Assembly (NCBI RefSeq): GCF_949628215.1 | Contig: NC_134288.1 | Span: 6,687,182-6,751,181, forward strand | Length of the DNA: 64,000 nucleotides | Direction: 5' to 3' | Source of the DNA: Phalacrocorax aristotelis | Lineage: Eukaryota > Chordata > Aves > Suliformes > Phalacrocoracidae | In this document: positions 13,499 through 26,424 of the stretch, in pieces | How positions within the stretch are numbered: position 1 is the first letter of the stretch | How the letters are laid out: each line of letters starts with the position of its first letter | Notes under the pieces: generated by a model | Told to the model about the DNA's origin: nothing | The model's database searches: none | The model's input: the letters and a program-made list of their open reading frames with translations, nothing else | Made by a program: the position numbers and the translations under genes

Positions 13499-15279
13499 TG
13501 CACAGCATGTTTCCCAGCACGCAGATCTGTAGGCTATTTAGATAGATAGCCAATTATAATTATAAATGCAATGGGAATACAAGCAGTATATTCTATAAAC
13601 ACGATTAAAAATAAACTGGGAAAGCTAAAAGCAGCTTAGTCACCAGAAACTAATACACTACTGGGGCAAGTTGTGGAAATGCCTGATTATTCTCTTTTGC
13701 TCACTCCATCCCTGGGGGATCTTCCTGAACTGTTACTTTAACTGCTCAACTTGCCTTTTCCACTGTGATAGTCAGCAGATGAAGCCCTTCACATTTAAGT
13801 GTAATAGTGCCAGAGAGACCAACTGCTCCTCAGAGTTATGACCTATAAATGTCGCTTCTGTGTCAGAATGAGAATGTGCCACTGAAGATGCTGAAGTCTG
13901 CAGAGGGTTTGCTTGACAATTCATGCAGGCCATTAAACTTACTCCTCCCCTTGTCTGCCCAGCGTTGTATACACTGGGATTTCTTGTTTGCTTTCACAGC
14001 TTTCTGAGCAGTTCTTCCAAAGCTGGCAACAACTGAGTAATTTATCCCTGGGACAGAGTGTACGGCACAGCATTTGTTCAAGCTGCTTTTCTTTTCACCT
14101 GTCGTGACAAACAAAAGCTCCAGGACAGACTGCCTGTACTTACTTCCCTGCACCAGGTGTGGGTACCTTTACCCAGAGCAGAGGGGAAATGGAGATGGAC
14201 ATTGGGTGATGCCAGGACGGGACAAGGAGTCCTGTAAGGTGGATATAAGTCAGCCCCCTGTCCTGGCTGATTGCCAGACACAGGATGTATGGCTCGTTCC
14301 CTTTGCACGGGAACCTGCACAGCCTTCTCCACCCACAGTCGTCCTTTACTGGAGGTGACTTGGAGCACCTGGAAAGAGAAAGAGAGATACTTAAGTTGCT
14401 CCGCAGCACCCAGATGTTTCTAGCCATCTGAATAACCATGTTAGAGTCATTTCAGTCTGGCTTGGCCAGGAGGACATGATTACTTCTCAGCCTGAAGGGT
14501 ACAGCAAGAAGAATAACAATAGCTGAGCACAGGACTTTTTCTTGGCTCATGAACTGCTCCTGGCCTTAGCTGAAAGCCCACTTCACCACTGCCATAAGCA
14601 CATCTCAGAAGAAATGCAGGCATTTACATCACATTAACATCTAGTCGAGCATCCACGTTTACTCAGGTACGAGATAGAGTTATTTAATATATACTTATTT
14701 CAGTTATCGCCTAGTCCCTGACAACTTGCTCATAAGGAGTGCATGGGAGCCCTTGGGGTGGCAGACCCTCTGCAGTGAATGGAGGCAGATTGTATGGGCA
14801 GCTGCTCTCTGGTTAGGAAAAAGGAGTAGGATGGAGAAGTGCGACTGACAGACAGGGCTAACTCTGCTCGGGGTATTACACTTCACATCAGTTTGAAATC
14901 TGGAGGAAGAAGCCTGCGATAGCCCAGCCTGTGGAAAATCAGATGCTGCTGTCCAAGTGCTTTTCCTCATCTAAGCCCCCACTCCCAGCTCCACCCCATC
15001 CCAGGGTGCTCCAGGAGCCCCACAGTCCTTCCCACAGCACCTCTCCCCCTTCCCAGTCACCCCAGACCAGCATCACCCTCTCAACACCATCCCTTCCCCA
15101 GCAGCCAAGGTGGCTGCCAGTCCCACCAGCACGCATGGATGAGGCAGCAGCTGATTTTGCAGCCACTTGACCGGAGACGCTGGTTGAAGCGGGACCAAGA
15201 TGGGGAGGGGGAAGAGCTGAGGATCCTTTTGAGACCGCCACCTGGGATTGGCGGCACTTCTACTAATGCACAGTGAACA
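13499..15279. other. Unique non-coding sequence, no gene recognised
   Basis: Four overlapping minus-strand and plus-strand frames between 13,863 and 14,439 are under 100 codons each and are shadows of one another. A C-rich stretch at 14,970-15,170 opens frames on both strands simply because it lacks stop codons. No gene is supported. Confidence 0.5.
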
Positions 15280-16230
15280 GCTAAATCATACATTATTGAT
15301 TTGTCAGATGTATTTGCATATAAATAAGCATGATCATTCATACAAACCTTAATGTTGTTGTTCTCCCTTTAGTGTTGTGATCACAGATGAATGACTCTAG
15401 TTAGACACAATTCAGGAAAGCTTGTTCCACTGCAGCAAAGTAAGCTGCTGATTTAAAACTACATTTATTGGAGCATGTAAGTGTGACAGTCTATTGGTGA
15501 ATTTGGGGATAATTAGTCTAAAAGACAAGATAAATGAATCCTGAAAGTGGTATTGTGATGAAGAAATGATCCCTCCATGCTAGTAAAGCTTTGATGCCAG
15601 AAATATTGTAAATGATAATTAACTGGGAAACACAGAGGAATTATATTTCAATTGTGTTTTCAAAAGGACTTAGAATTTTACAGACAAATTGATTGGGTTG
15701 TCCCCCTCCCCCAGCCCTGTGATTATGAAAGATTGTCTAATTTACAACATGAACTATGAAGCATATGACAAATCGCTGGCTTGCTTTTATGCATCTTGTT
15801 TGTACGTTTCTCCCTGGTAGATATCTGCTTATTGTTTTTAAGCAAACCAAGACATGTATTTTTCAATTAGTCTTTCCCTAGGCCTAATCTAGACAGATCT
15901 GCAGGCCAGCACAACACACTGACCCATGAAAATTATATCTGCTGTATTAATTCATTAAGCATTGCAGGATCAAGCTGCAAGATCTCACTCCCTGATAACA
16001 TCAGCAGCATGAGCCGGGTTAGTCTGCATCCCTCCCCTGAAAAGAAAATATTATAGATTGTGCAATGCAGGGGAAACATTGCTTGCTAACACTTCATTTT
16101 AATTGTCCTAAATTAGAGCTGAAGACTTACAGAACTGTGCGTGACAGCCAATGAATACCAAATGAATTCATTAGGATCAACGCTGTTACAATGAATAACT
16201 AACGAATCTATAACAACTTCTATATCCTTT
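15280..16230. promoter_or_regulatory. Candidate long conserved non-coding block
   Basis: Nearly 1 kb of AT-rich, repeat-free sequence with no open frame of note. It is dense in TAAT and ATTA homeodomain cores and ATTGTT-type SOX cores, and has a perfect POU octamer ATTTGCAT at 15,312-15,319. This is the stretch whose texture most resembles an ultraconserved-type developmental enhancer in this window. Cross-species conservation is not visible here, so the call is a hypothesis. Confidence 0.3.
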
Positions 16231-18189
16231 ATGCCTCGGCTGTCAGCTGCAGCAGAGAACACTGGAGGGAACTATCCTGACCCTCAGCTCGCTGAGGCCA
16301 GCGCGCTTTGCCCCGTGTCTGCCTCTAATTGCAGCTCTTAGTGAAGCTGGGTGTCACCTGGATTGCTCAGGGTTAGGGGAACGGTGCAGGCGGAAGGAAA
16401 AGAGGATCAAAGGGGGCATTGCAGGTGACATGCAGAAGCAGGGCACAGCCACGAACCGCTGAGTTTTGGAATATGCTGCCTGGACATCATGGGGCCAGAG
16501 ATGCAGCCTGAGCCACCTCCTGCCCCTCGTTCCCAACCCTGGAGATGTGGGGCCATCCCAGCATTGCTGCTATCAGGTCCTGCCCTCCAGCTGGCATTGT
16601 CAGTCAGGCCTGAGATGGGCTAAAAATCACCCTATAGCACCCATAACTGATGTGTCAAGCTCAGCACGGGCACTCTGAGCCATCCCAGAGGCTGCAGGTG
16701 TCCCATAAAGTTTTGGATTACCAAGGTCTTCTGCCTGTGCTCTGAGGCAGGGACTCCCTGGTGAACACAGAAAGGTGTAGTTAAAGGAGGAAAAGAAAAG
16801 AGAAACAGCTTCATTTGCACAAGGTTTGCACCTTGAATTCCTGAGGTGGGAGTCACCATAACTTATACAAGCTTCAGTCAGTTAGGACTGAAGAGAAGTG
16901 GAAAAAGGGGGGCTTTTATGACTATGGAGAGGTTTTATACGGTATTGTCTTCCTTAGTGGAGGATCTTATTTTTCTGGGGTGAATATTCAATGAAAAATA
17001 ATAGAAAAGACAATGACCCCGCTAAGTTGCCTCTCAAACCACTGCAGATGCGTTGGCTAAGGGAACCTCAGAGCAGGAAGGCGTGAAGACTGCCCTTGCC
17101 ACAGAGCATCTCAGGATGCTGCAGCCGATACCAAACGATGATCAGGTTTCTACCAACAGGGAGGAGGAAAGCACTGTAGCAAAGAATTTCTGCTAATTGG
17201 ATGTTCAAAGAAACACACAGAACCGTCGGGACTCTTTATTCGGCATCACTACATCAATGCTGTTCATTCCCAAGTAATGCCAAATTCTTCTTCCTCTAGT
17301 TAAGGTTCCCACGCTTTTTGCCCAGACCCAGTGCTTGTGAAGGAAGGGGGAATATATCCGAGTTAAGGAAAGATTTCCAAGGAGCCCAGAAATTTGCATA
17401 AGGTCTCAAAATAAGGGAATTCGTTTCTTTTAAAGGGGATGCCCTACTGCATGGGGATCCTGTCCCAGCACATGGCAGAAGGATGCCTCAGCTTCACTAC
17501 CCCTCTGTGCTCGGTGCAGCCTTAGGCGTGTAAGTAATGAAACCTGGCAGGTGAGCTCTTGTCCAGGAGACACTGCCTCCAGATTTCTGCCCTACTCTCT
17601 AAATAATGGTTATTCTCCTTAAAAAAGAACATGTTTCTGATGCGAACGTAACTTCACCAGCACTTCCCATGGAGATACCAGAATTCGCACTGAAGCTGCA
17701 GAGACTGGGAGACAAGCGGCCGTTTGTTTTGGAGTGGAGCAGGACAGACACCAAGAGGTAATTGCTTCTTAACTTCACTGCAGTAAAGCTTTCTGAGCCA
17801 GCACATCTTGGTCAATGTTTCCAAGCCATTTTGAGATCTTGGAACAAAAAGCCTGGGTTTCGTATGAAAAATTGTCCGGCTTTGTAAGAAAGAGGCTATG
17901 GAACCTTGAGAAAGGATTGTCAGGCAGCAGACAAGGACATCTGGGAAAATGGAGGGACAAGGGGTAATTTTCTCTGAAATCTGGATTGCAGGAGCAGGGC
18001 CCCTGCCCTTGCTGATGTGCTTTTGGGAAATGTAGCTCGTCCTGGAAAAAGAAAGCAAAAGCCAGGCACGTGCAGAGAGCCTCTCTGGTGTGCAGCCTCT
18101 GCCTCCGTTCAGGCTGTTTGCAAACTCTCTCTATGCTTATCATCATGTAATTGAAATAATGCGTATTGACAGAGACTTGAAAACAACTG
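16231..18189. other. Unique non-coding sequence, no gene recognised
   Basis: No named repeat. Minus-strand frames at 17,654-18,058 (134 codons) and 17,775-18,194 (139 codons) overlap in different frames and show no recognisable domain. A CAG|GTGAGC donor-like site occurs at about 17,550 but without a convincing exon. Confidence 0.5.
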
Positions 18190-18480
18190 CTCAATTTTCC
18201 TCAAAATTCAATTAAACTTCGTTTATTCTGGGGATCGATCCAATTAAAAGGGGGGAAATTTCAGATGGTCCGAGCCTTACAATCCATCTTCACACACTGT
18301 GTCTATCACCGTGATGTAATAATTCCCCCAATCAATGCTTTAAAAGCATTTAGCAGTCTTGATAATGAACTTTTGTCAAAATAACCTTACGAAGCAATAA
18401 ATGAGAGCAGATTAATATGTAGTCATAAAGCTATGAATGGTTTAACGCTTTGAAAGGGTTGCTTCATAAATTAGACTTCC
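18190..18480. promoter_or_regulatory. Candidate conserved regulatory block with a perfect short palindrome
   Basis: AT-rich, repeat-free and stop-rich sequence with several ATTA/TAAT cores. It contains a perfect inverted repeat AATGCTTT-A-AAAGCATT at 18,334-18,350. Function is inferred only from composition. Confidence 0.25.
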
Positions 18481-21400
18481 TTATTTATTTCTTATAATCT
18501 GTCTCTGTGATACTATTGCCCAAGGTTTTGGTAGAGAAGAAGATCCTGGGCTTCTGAAGTGACTTCCATGTTAGGAAAGAAATGGATGGACATGAGCTAA
18601 AGGATATTGTGTCCTGCACCTTTTTATTGACATTACAGACAACTCCCATGGCCACCGTGGGCAAAAACAGAGCAGCTGTAACTAAACTGGTTGTCATAGC
18701 ACTGACTTTCAGCTATTGAACAAAGGGATCTCTGTTGAACTCTCCAGCAAGGCTGTTTCCCACCCACTGAACTGGCCCCATCAGACTGCTTTAGGACTAC
18801 CACCAATGTATGAAAGTCCTCTCAGAACCACTCTGCATTGAGAAACATGCCCCATTCTGGTACTGCAAGGGGGGGGTTTGCAGTGGCTCCTAATTGTGGC
18901 ACTTCTTTAGGAAATGGCCAGTTTATGTTTGCCTTCCCTATTACTGATTTAAGATATTAAATCTTCTTCTTAATATCGTCATGGCTTCAGGCTGACCCCA
19001 GCAACTCCCATCCTACTTTATAACAGCTGTGGATACCATGCATTTCTATCTGCAACTAGAACTGGTTCTTGAACAATTTTCTGCTTCTTGCATATAACCG
19101 TGTTTAGAAGAGTTACCCGCCTCCCCTAACACACTCTCAGTGTGCTTTTCACAAGAAGGAAATTTTCTAAAATGTATGGTACTCACCAGAAGAGTCAAAA
19201 TTAGCAGAGACTCAGATTAGAAATAGGAGCTTGGGAAGGTACACGACCACCCAAGAAAGGAGCAGGGAAAATGCTTCTGCTCCAAAGATCATTATCTGCT
19301 TGTTCGGAAATACAGATTTCCATTTTAATATTAATTTTAAGTGCTCTGGATAAAATTGGTAAAGCCTTGTAGAGAGCAACCTGTGTGCTAGACCCTGCTG
19401 CTGGAGAAGAGCAGGCGGTTTCAAAGAATCCTTTTTATTCTTTTCAAGTGCCACGAAGAGTTTTTTGCCGTGTGTGTGGCGTTGGAGGGTGACAGCTCGC
19501 AGGAGACAGGCAGAAAGCAGCTTTGCCCATTCCTCCTCAGGCTCTTTTAGCACTTCATTAATGCACTAGGCAAGCTGACGGCTTCTGGAAGTGACCCCAG
19601 ATGTTGCAGACCTTCAACTGCACTGAGGGTTTCCTCATCATAGGGTTCGGTATCCCACTGGAGTTGCAAGTGCTGTGAGCTGCAGGCAGACACCGAGGAG
19701 TCCAGGTCCCCAGGACCTTCGCCAAATTTTTTGAGCATCTCACAGGAGGGAAGCCTAAAATTTGTGTATCTAAGAGTAACTGAGCTGATTTTCAGGGATG
19801 CTGTGACTATTTGATCTCTGTTCTGTGCGTGGGGCTTTGCACTTGCTGTGCTAAGGCAATTCTCCATCTGCCACGAAAAGGCACCTGTCTCTGCAGTGGA
19901 GCACAGCAGCCCTTAAACGGCTCAGAGCAGCAGCCTTATATTTTTTAAGACACCAAATGGAGGGAGAAAAGCCATTGCACTGAGTGGGAGCTGCAGGGAG
20001 AGTGGAGCCTGCATCCAACTCCCTGACACTGGCAGTCAAAGAGGTTTCATACTACTATCTTAATCTGTGTGACTTGCTAGTTCCTGCAAACTGGATATAC
20101 ACCGAATCTATACAATGCTGATTTACAGACATTTTGCCAGGGCTCAATAAATGTAAAGCACACCAGCACTGCATGACAAATGTTATCTGTGAAAAACCTT
20201 TTAGCTCAGCAGAGATGGTAGTAAGTGGCAGCATTCCCTTTTTGCAAACTTTCAGTGGAAACATTTCATTCGCATATGATATTAATTGCAGAAGAAACAG
20301 GCATGCTTCTCACCACTTAATCCATACAGCCTTTTATGTGATGTTTTCCTACAGGGGTAAGGGAGCCAGGATGAATGGTATAAATGCAACATGTTCCCTT
20401 CCCTCTGCAACCTGCAAAGGAGGTGACCTGTTCAAACTGTTGCTTTCTGAAATGATACAAAGCTAATTGCATCCAGCGCCCTGCCTTTTGACTCACTTTG
20501 GATGGCAGCTTTTTCTAGCGCATCAGAAAAATATGTGCCTTTTCCTCAGCATGACCTAGAGTCACACAGATACTTTCCTGAGCAGCTCCCGAGTACACGC
20601 CCAAAATTAATGTGGGGAAATTATAAAACCAGGAGAGATCACGGGCCAGATACATGGCCTGTTGACCTGGATGGATCTGAAAAAAAGATCATGCTATGCC
20701 TTTACTATGTACAGGCTTGACATTAATGAGTTATTTTATATTCTTTCTGACTACTCAAACCTATTGCTAGGCCTTCACGGAGGAAAAACTACAAGATAAA
20801 TGTCTCACAGGTTTATCCCACTGGCTAAGGCAGCCACTTTGCCCCCCAGGCCTGTTTTGTTCACAGCCTGGGCATGACCCATGAGGTTCCCTCAAGACCT
20901 GTTTCTCCTCAGGGACTCCCACCAGTTCATCTTCCATTTCCACCTGGCCATGGCTGGGTGATCCATCCCAGTTTGGGCTCCAGTGAACACCGCTGCAGCA
21001 GGAAGCCAAGGGCTGGGGCAGCGTCCCGGGGGCCGGAGCTGCCTCGGGCACACTGGCGTCCTGTGGGCAACTCAATACCACTGCACTGATTTTTCCACAG
21101 GGAAAAATTGGGCCCTTTCTTCCTTCACCTCTCAGAGTTTCTATTTCACATTTTCATTTCCAGTGGCTTGGTAATTTGGGGATGGATAAGGGAGGACTAA
21201 AGCGTGTTTCAGAAGTAATCTATTCCTCAGCATTTGGTCCCTTGTGTCTCTTTTGCTTCTCCTTTGAAATAAAGGAATATTCAAACAAAAGAGAATAAAA
21301 AAAAATGTGATTTAAGAATCCTTCTAAATCCCAGATAAATGTACATTAAAAAAAAATTCCAGGCGGAATTATTACAGGTTAAAATTAAACTTATTTCTTC

Positions 21401-24400
21401 TGAGTATCACAAAAAAAAAATATTAAAATACCTCTCCTCCCTGCCCCCTACACACCTCAAAAAAAAGATCATTTTGATACTAAAGGTATTGCAACAGCTT
21501 TAAGGGACTCAGGGATCAAACATCATTTGGGAAATTTCAAAGGGTTGTTTCAACAGTATCACTTTCTACCATTCCCCGCTCCACATCCCTTCTTTTTATA
21601 TTTTGGTTCCTGATGAAGTTTGAGCTGCTCCTGAAGTCAATCTTTGTGTTCTTGGTTATCAAAGAGCATTGCAACATCAACGTCAGAGTTAAACTAAAAA
21701 AAAAAAAAAATCTAAAAAAAAGCATTCCTTTTCCTTTGGAGATCAGAAAGTCAAATGAAAGGATGCTGATTTGTGGAATAAAGGGTGGGATTCCCTGCTG
21801 AGACGATAGGAATCTTCTGACTTAACTGAGTTAAGATTTGAATACATTTGGCCCAGACAAGGGGAGAAAAAAAATCCATTAGTTTTGAGAAAAGCCTCAC
21901 ACAGTTTCAAAAGGAAATATGTTAATATAAAAAATATTTTAAAAAGAAAAAGATTTGTATGTGTGTTTCAGAGGCCAGGAGTTTAATACTATCAGCCAGA
22001 AGCAAAGAGAGAAATTAAATTACATGACTAACACGAAGTCTCGTCTCCTACTGCCATGACATGGATGGGGAAACAAGACAGTCTTCTAGCAACCCTGCTG
22101 GATCTGGGGACCCCTGGCCACCTGGCAACCTGCCACGGTCATCCCTGTGGCACTCTTTGGTCCCTCCACAGGCTAAAAGTGACAACTTGTTCTTGCTTTG
22201 GCTCGGGGATTGCTCCTGAGCAGCCCCTGGGGTGGTGCCTGGGTCCCGTTCTGGAGGTGCAGCACACCAAGGGGTCGTGAGCCTCCTCCCATCCCACCTC
22301 AGTTTCCCCTTCTCTGCAGTGAATCCAAAGTGCTGTTCTCAGCTCCGTGATAGCAGAGACCCTCTGATCCCAGCAGGAATCTTAGTCCCTCCTAACACAC
22401 CAACCTGGTTTACACCCGCTGACGCCAGACTGCCTGTCCTTCAGGACATGGCAGCCAAGCAAGAAACGCCAGCTGCGTTGACGAGATGCTTTGTGAAGCA
22501 AAATTTGCTGGTGGTCCAGATGCTCGCCCCTCTGGCATGTCCCTGGTGAAGGCAATGCGCTCACTAAGTCCCAGGGGAGCTGGCAGGACCGCTCTGCATC
22601 ACAGGGTGCTGCTGCCATTGCTGCCCAGGTGGTGGGCCAGGAGACTGCCAAGGCCACCAGCCTCTCCCGGCTCCAAAAAAAAAGGCATTTTCCCACTCTG
22701 CAGCTTCCTGGGAGAGCAGACAGTAACTTGCACTGGTTGTGGCTTCCTACCGCTTGGAATGTTCCCTGCTCATCACCAGCCTGCGAAATATGTGCTGTGT
22801 CCCTTTTTCCCTGCAGAGACCTTTCCTGCTCCTCCCTGCCTGATCAAAGCTGAGGCGTGTGTGAGGACTCTCACAAAAATAGTCATCATAGCATGAGATT
22901 GCCCTTCATAATGAGGCCCTGGGAAAAGCTGGTAGCTGGGGAAAGGTTCAGTCTAGCCATGGAGTGGCTGCAGGCTGTAATGTGGGGTTGTCAAAAGAGC
23001 AGCTCAGTATTAAATCCTTTTGATGGTACTCCTGCTGAGAGAAGAGATGATATCTCATCATTAATGGAGTTGAATTAATATAAATTAGCCAAACAGCTCC
23101 TCGCTGCTTCCGTTCAGGCAGAGAAAAGGGGTTTATTGGGGAGGCAAAAGCAACGATCCCTTTCACCTCACATTCACTCTGCCATCCATAAAGATGCTGC
23201 TGACCTCGCAGTCTTATCTCTCCTCCTCCCCTCCCCTGGCAGGACCAAGGGGATGTAAAATGAAATGATTATGTGACATCCCAGGAACATGGGGACTGTC
23301 CACAGCACAGACCTCTGGTGACCTTTACACAAGTGACAGGTGACCTCTCTAAATCAGCCCTGGGGAGACCTGAGATAGCCAGGAGGGCTGGAGCCTCCAC
23401 AGGCCCTGCGGCAGCAGCATCGCCAGCTCAGGGATTATAACTCATGGGCAATCCAGGCTGGGGAACAGGAGACACCTCTCTGGAGTCCCAGGCTGGGCTC
23501 TGAGGGCTATTTCATCTCCTTCTCTGCTGCATATCCATCTGAACTGTGAGTTTCATCCTCCCGCCCCCTCACACAAAGGCAGGGACAGCACTGAGCAATT
23601 TCTGCAGCCCTGTCCAGACTTACACCCGGGTTTCCAGCCTGCACGGCCAGTAATGAGCACCAGAGAAACTGCTGTGAGCTGATGCAAGGGAACTGCCAAA
23701 CTCCTGATAAACAAAGACTCAAAACCAATCAGGATTTTGAAGGCAAGAAGGGTTATTTCTTTACTGAGCAGATGATAATTATTTAAGAGCAAACCTAAAC
23801 CTTAAAGTGTGTTTCAGGCATTGCTTGAAGGTGGCAGAGTGTCTGTCTGTGCATCGAGGTGAAATGGTTCCCTATGTCAGAGCATATACCAGATTCATTT
23901 TTTAAAGCTATAAAAGGCAGACAGGACAGACAATGTATATTATATTATGCATTTTTAAAAACTACATTAAAAGAACATCATTAAGGTTGCAGAGCCAAGC
24001 ACTCAGACAGTAGCTGTGTCATGCCCAAGGCTGCCTGTCCAGGTTCATTTGAATCCCTCGTGCCTATGAATCATGACACAGTCTAACAGTACATGTTCAG
24101 GTATTTTCTCTTTCTCCCCATGCTGGACATGGGATGGATGGCTTGTGCCATCCTACAGCATGTTTTCTAGCCTCATATTGTCTTATTACTATAGCCATGG
24201 GCTTGCTCAACAAGCAGCAACCTCTACAACGCCTAGCTGGTGTGCATGGCAGGGTTGTGCTAACTGCACACCATCACAGCCCGGAGCTCTCCGCTGCGGA
24301 GCAAGTGGCTGTTGGGCAAACACCAGCGACGGCCCTGCGAGCAAAGGCCTGGGGCCACAGTCCCCTCGGAGAGGGGCCCCACCACACACACCCCCTGCAC

Positions 24401-25860
24401 GGTCTCTGGAGGCAGCGATACAAATTCCTGCTGGTACAAGCTGGTGTTAAAACGCCTGCACGGCAGGAGAGGCGAGTGTGTGCTGTTGCTGTCTGGCTTG
24501 AAGAAGGAAAAGAGGGAGAGGGAATTCAAATGAACTAATTTCTTGTTCTAAGACCTTTTCGCCCCTTTGCAGCTGCTTCTGATACAAAGGCAGAACCTTA
24601 TCTCCCTGTTGCACGGATCCAGCGCTACAAACAACTGCCTTGTTGTAATACACAGAATGTGTGGCATCTGACAGCAGCCTACACAGGGCTGGGACGTGAG
24701 CGGGAGGCACATTCCCTTCCATTTTCTGCCCAGCTCTCTTCTTTTCCCCCTCTCTTTCTCCTTGAGCCTGCAGCTAGCTGGTTTGCTTTTGGCATCCTCC
24801 CTCTGCACCCTACAGAACTGCATCCCCACAGTCCGTGTAGGCAGCAGCAAAGGAAGGAGCCTCATCTTTCTCTCTGCAGAACCTCCTCTTATCTCATGCC
24901 GTGCATGGCAAACATCCTCTTCCACCTCTGATCACAGCAGGCAAGAGCAGGGCCATGCAGGCAGCAGGACAGACATCTCTTACCCTATCAAGGGCCTCAC
25001 AGTTCAGGCAGCATTAGGGAAGGGGGAAGACAACAAGGTTATAATCCATCCCAAAAAGCAGATGAAAATCAAAGATGTTGGCATTTAAGCTTAGACTCTG
25101 GAGTCCTATGATAGCAGCTCAGATGTCCAGACCTCTAGTACTATAAGGTGCCTCTACGGCCCCTGTCATAATACCACCATCATCCTTACAATTTTTAATA
25201 TGCTTATATTCAAGTTTCTCTTTGAGGCAGGAAGATGCTAGCTTAAAACAGAGGGGAACAGAATTGTCAACCCCAGATGTTCAAAGCAGAGAAGCTGATC
25301 CTACAAGTGTGCACTTCACCTGAAGAGAAGCCAGACAGCTATTTTTTCTCTTTATTTCTTCAATCTGCATTTTTGACTGCTACCTACAAAGTCCTACAAA
25401 AACTACAGAAAACCGTAGTTCTCAGAGCAAATGTAGTACTTGCATGAAAAAGAGGAGGAAAAAGGAGACTAGACAAACACAGGAATATTGCCAAAATCTT
25501 GCAGTTGTGTGCAGGGCCTTAGAAGAAAATTTGGAAGAAAAAATAAGTTAATACTGAAGGTAAATGAGAAGTTCAGAAAAAGTCAACATGATTTTATGCT
25601 GCAGTAAGAAGATGACATGGGTTTAAATGTGAAAAATCAAGCTCATGGATTCCAGAGCTACTAATAGTGAGAGTTTCATGTTTAACCCAGCACTTGTTCA
25701 TGGAGGTGAAAGACCTGGGCTCTCAAGCTGGCCGTTCAGTGCAACCTGCAGCTTGACTGAGAGGAATTGCCATTAGTGATAAGCAGGAATGAATGCCAAT
25801 TTACTAAGCATTTCAAACCTCATCAGGCATTGCTATCCAAGAAGAGCAGCTGAAGCTGGG
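18481..25860. other. Unique non-coding sequence, no gene recognised
   Basis: No exon or named repeat is supported. An A-rich region at 21,290-21,960 holds several short A-runs. Locally higher CpG is seen near 21,000-21,060 and 24,290-24,480. The frames of 90-136 codons here (19,212-19,553 on -, 22,486-22,896 on +, 24,073-24,538 on +) match nothing I recognise and overlap frames on the other strand. Confidence 0.5.
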
Positions 25861-26150
25861 ACATGAGAAGAGAAGTTCACTGGGATGCTGAGGGTCATCA
25901 AGAACTTTTCCAGACAAACATGAAGAGGTTGGTTTGCTTAATCAGGCATTAAAAAAAAAAAAAAAAAGAGGCTAAGAAGTGATACGATCATCCCAGGGTC
26001 TGTTTGCCCAGGCAGGAAATGAATTAGCTAAGTTGAAGGGGAAAGCTGGTAAAGATCAACTGCATAGAAACTGGACATTACTACATTTAGGTGTGAGATG
26101 TAGAGCTGGCTTCTAGCCATCAGAGTGGGATACTTCCGATGATCCTTCAA
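25861..26150 (+). mobile_element. Old CR1-like LINE fragment
   Basis: This stretch resembles the 3' coding part of an ancient amniote CR1-type LINE in + orientation. The matching landmarks, in order, are a GGTCATCAAGAA-like block, the AAGAGGCTAAGAAGTGATAC block near 25,965-25,985, and a TTCTAGCCATCAGAG block near 26,111-26,125. Divergence is high, no intact frame remains and the ends are approximate. It is distinct from, and older than, the CR1 copy that follows. Identification rests on remembered family sequence, not on an alignment. Confidence 0.5.
25951..25967. repeat. A17 homopolymer inside the old CR1-like fragment
   Basis: Seventeen A residues sit where the related element would have only a short A-run before its AAGAGG word. 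This looks like slippage expansion of that run and not a retrotransposon tail. Confidence 0.85.
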
Positions 26151-26424
26151 ACATAAATAGTGGAGGAGAGAAAACAAGCTGCTTGCACTTAGTTTGAAGC
26201 CAAAGATCCTGTAACACTGGTGCTCAGGCAGAACATCATCCTCCATGGGACCAACAGTGCTGCAGGTCACAGCACTGGCTAGAAAATCCTGTCATCTGCC
26301 AGCACATGCTCCAGGAACCCAGTGGGATTCAAGGCATCCACACCTGCTGAAGCGGGAAGGACTCACCAGTAGGTCCCCCTGATGATCCCATTGTTTTCTG
26401 GCATGAGAGGGTTTCAGGGAATTA

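Noticed and set aside
17654-18194. Two overlapping minus-strand frames of 134 and 139 codons
   Set aside because: Different frames over the same bases, no recognisable domain, no supported splice sites.
19212-19553. 113-codon minus-strand frame ending near a GTGAGT donor-like site
   Set aside because: The frame reaches its stop before the donor, so the two do not form an exon, and no family is recognisable.
22290-22330. CCTCAGTTTCCCC as a MIR relic
   Set aside because: Only about 13 bases match and nothing in the flanks continues the similarity.
25951-25967. A17 run as the tail of a processed pseudogene or SINE
   Set aside because: The sequence on both sides continues the same old CR1-like match, so the run is internal and is better explained by slippage.
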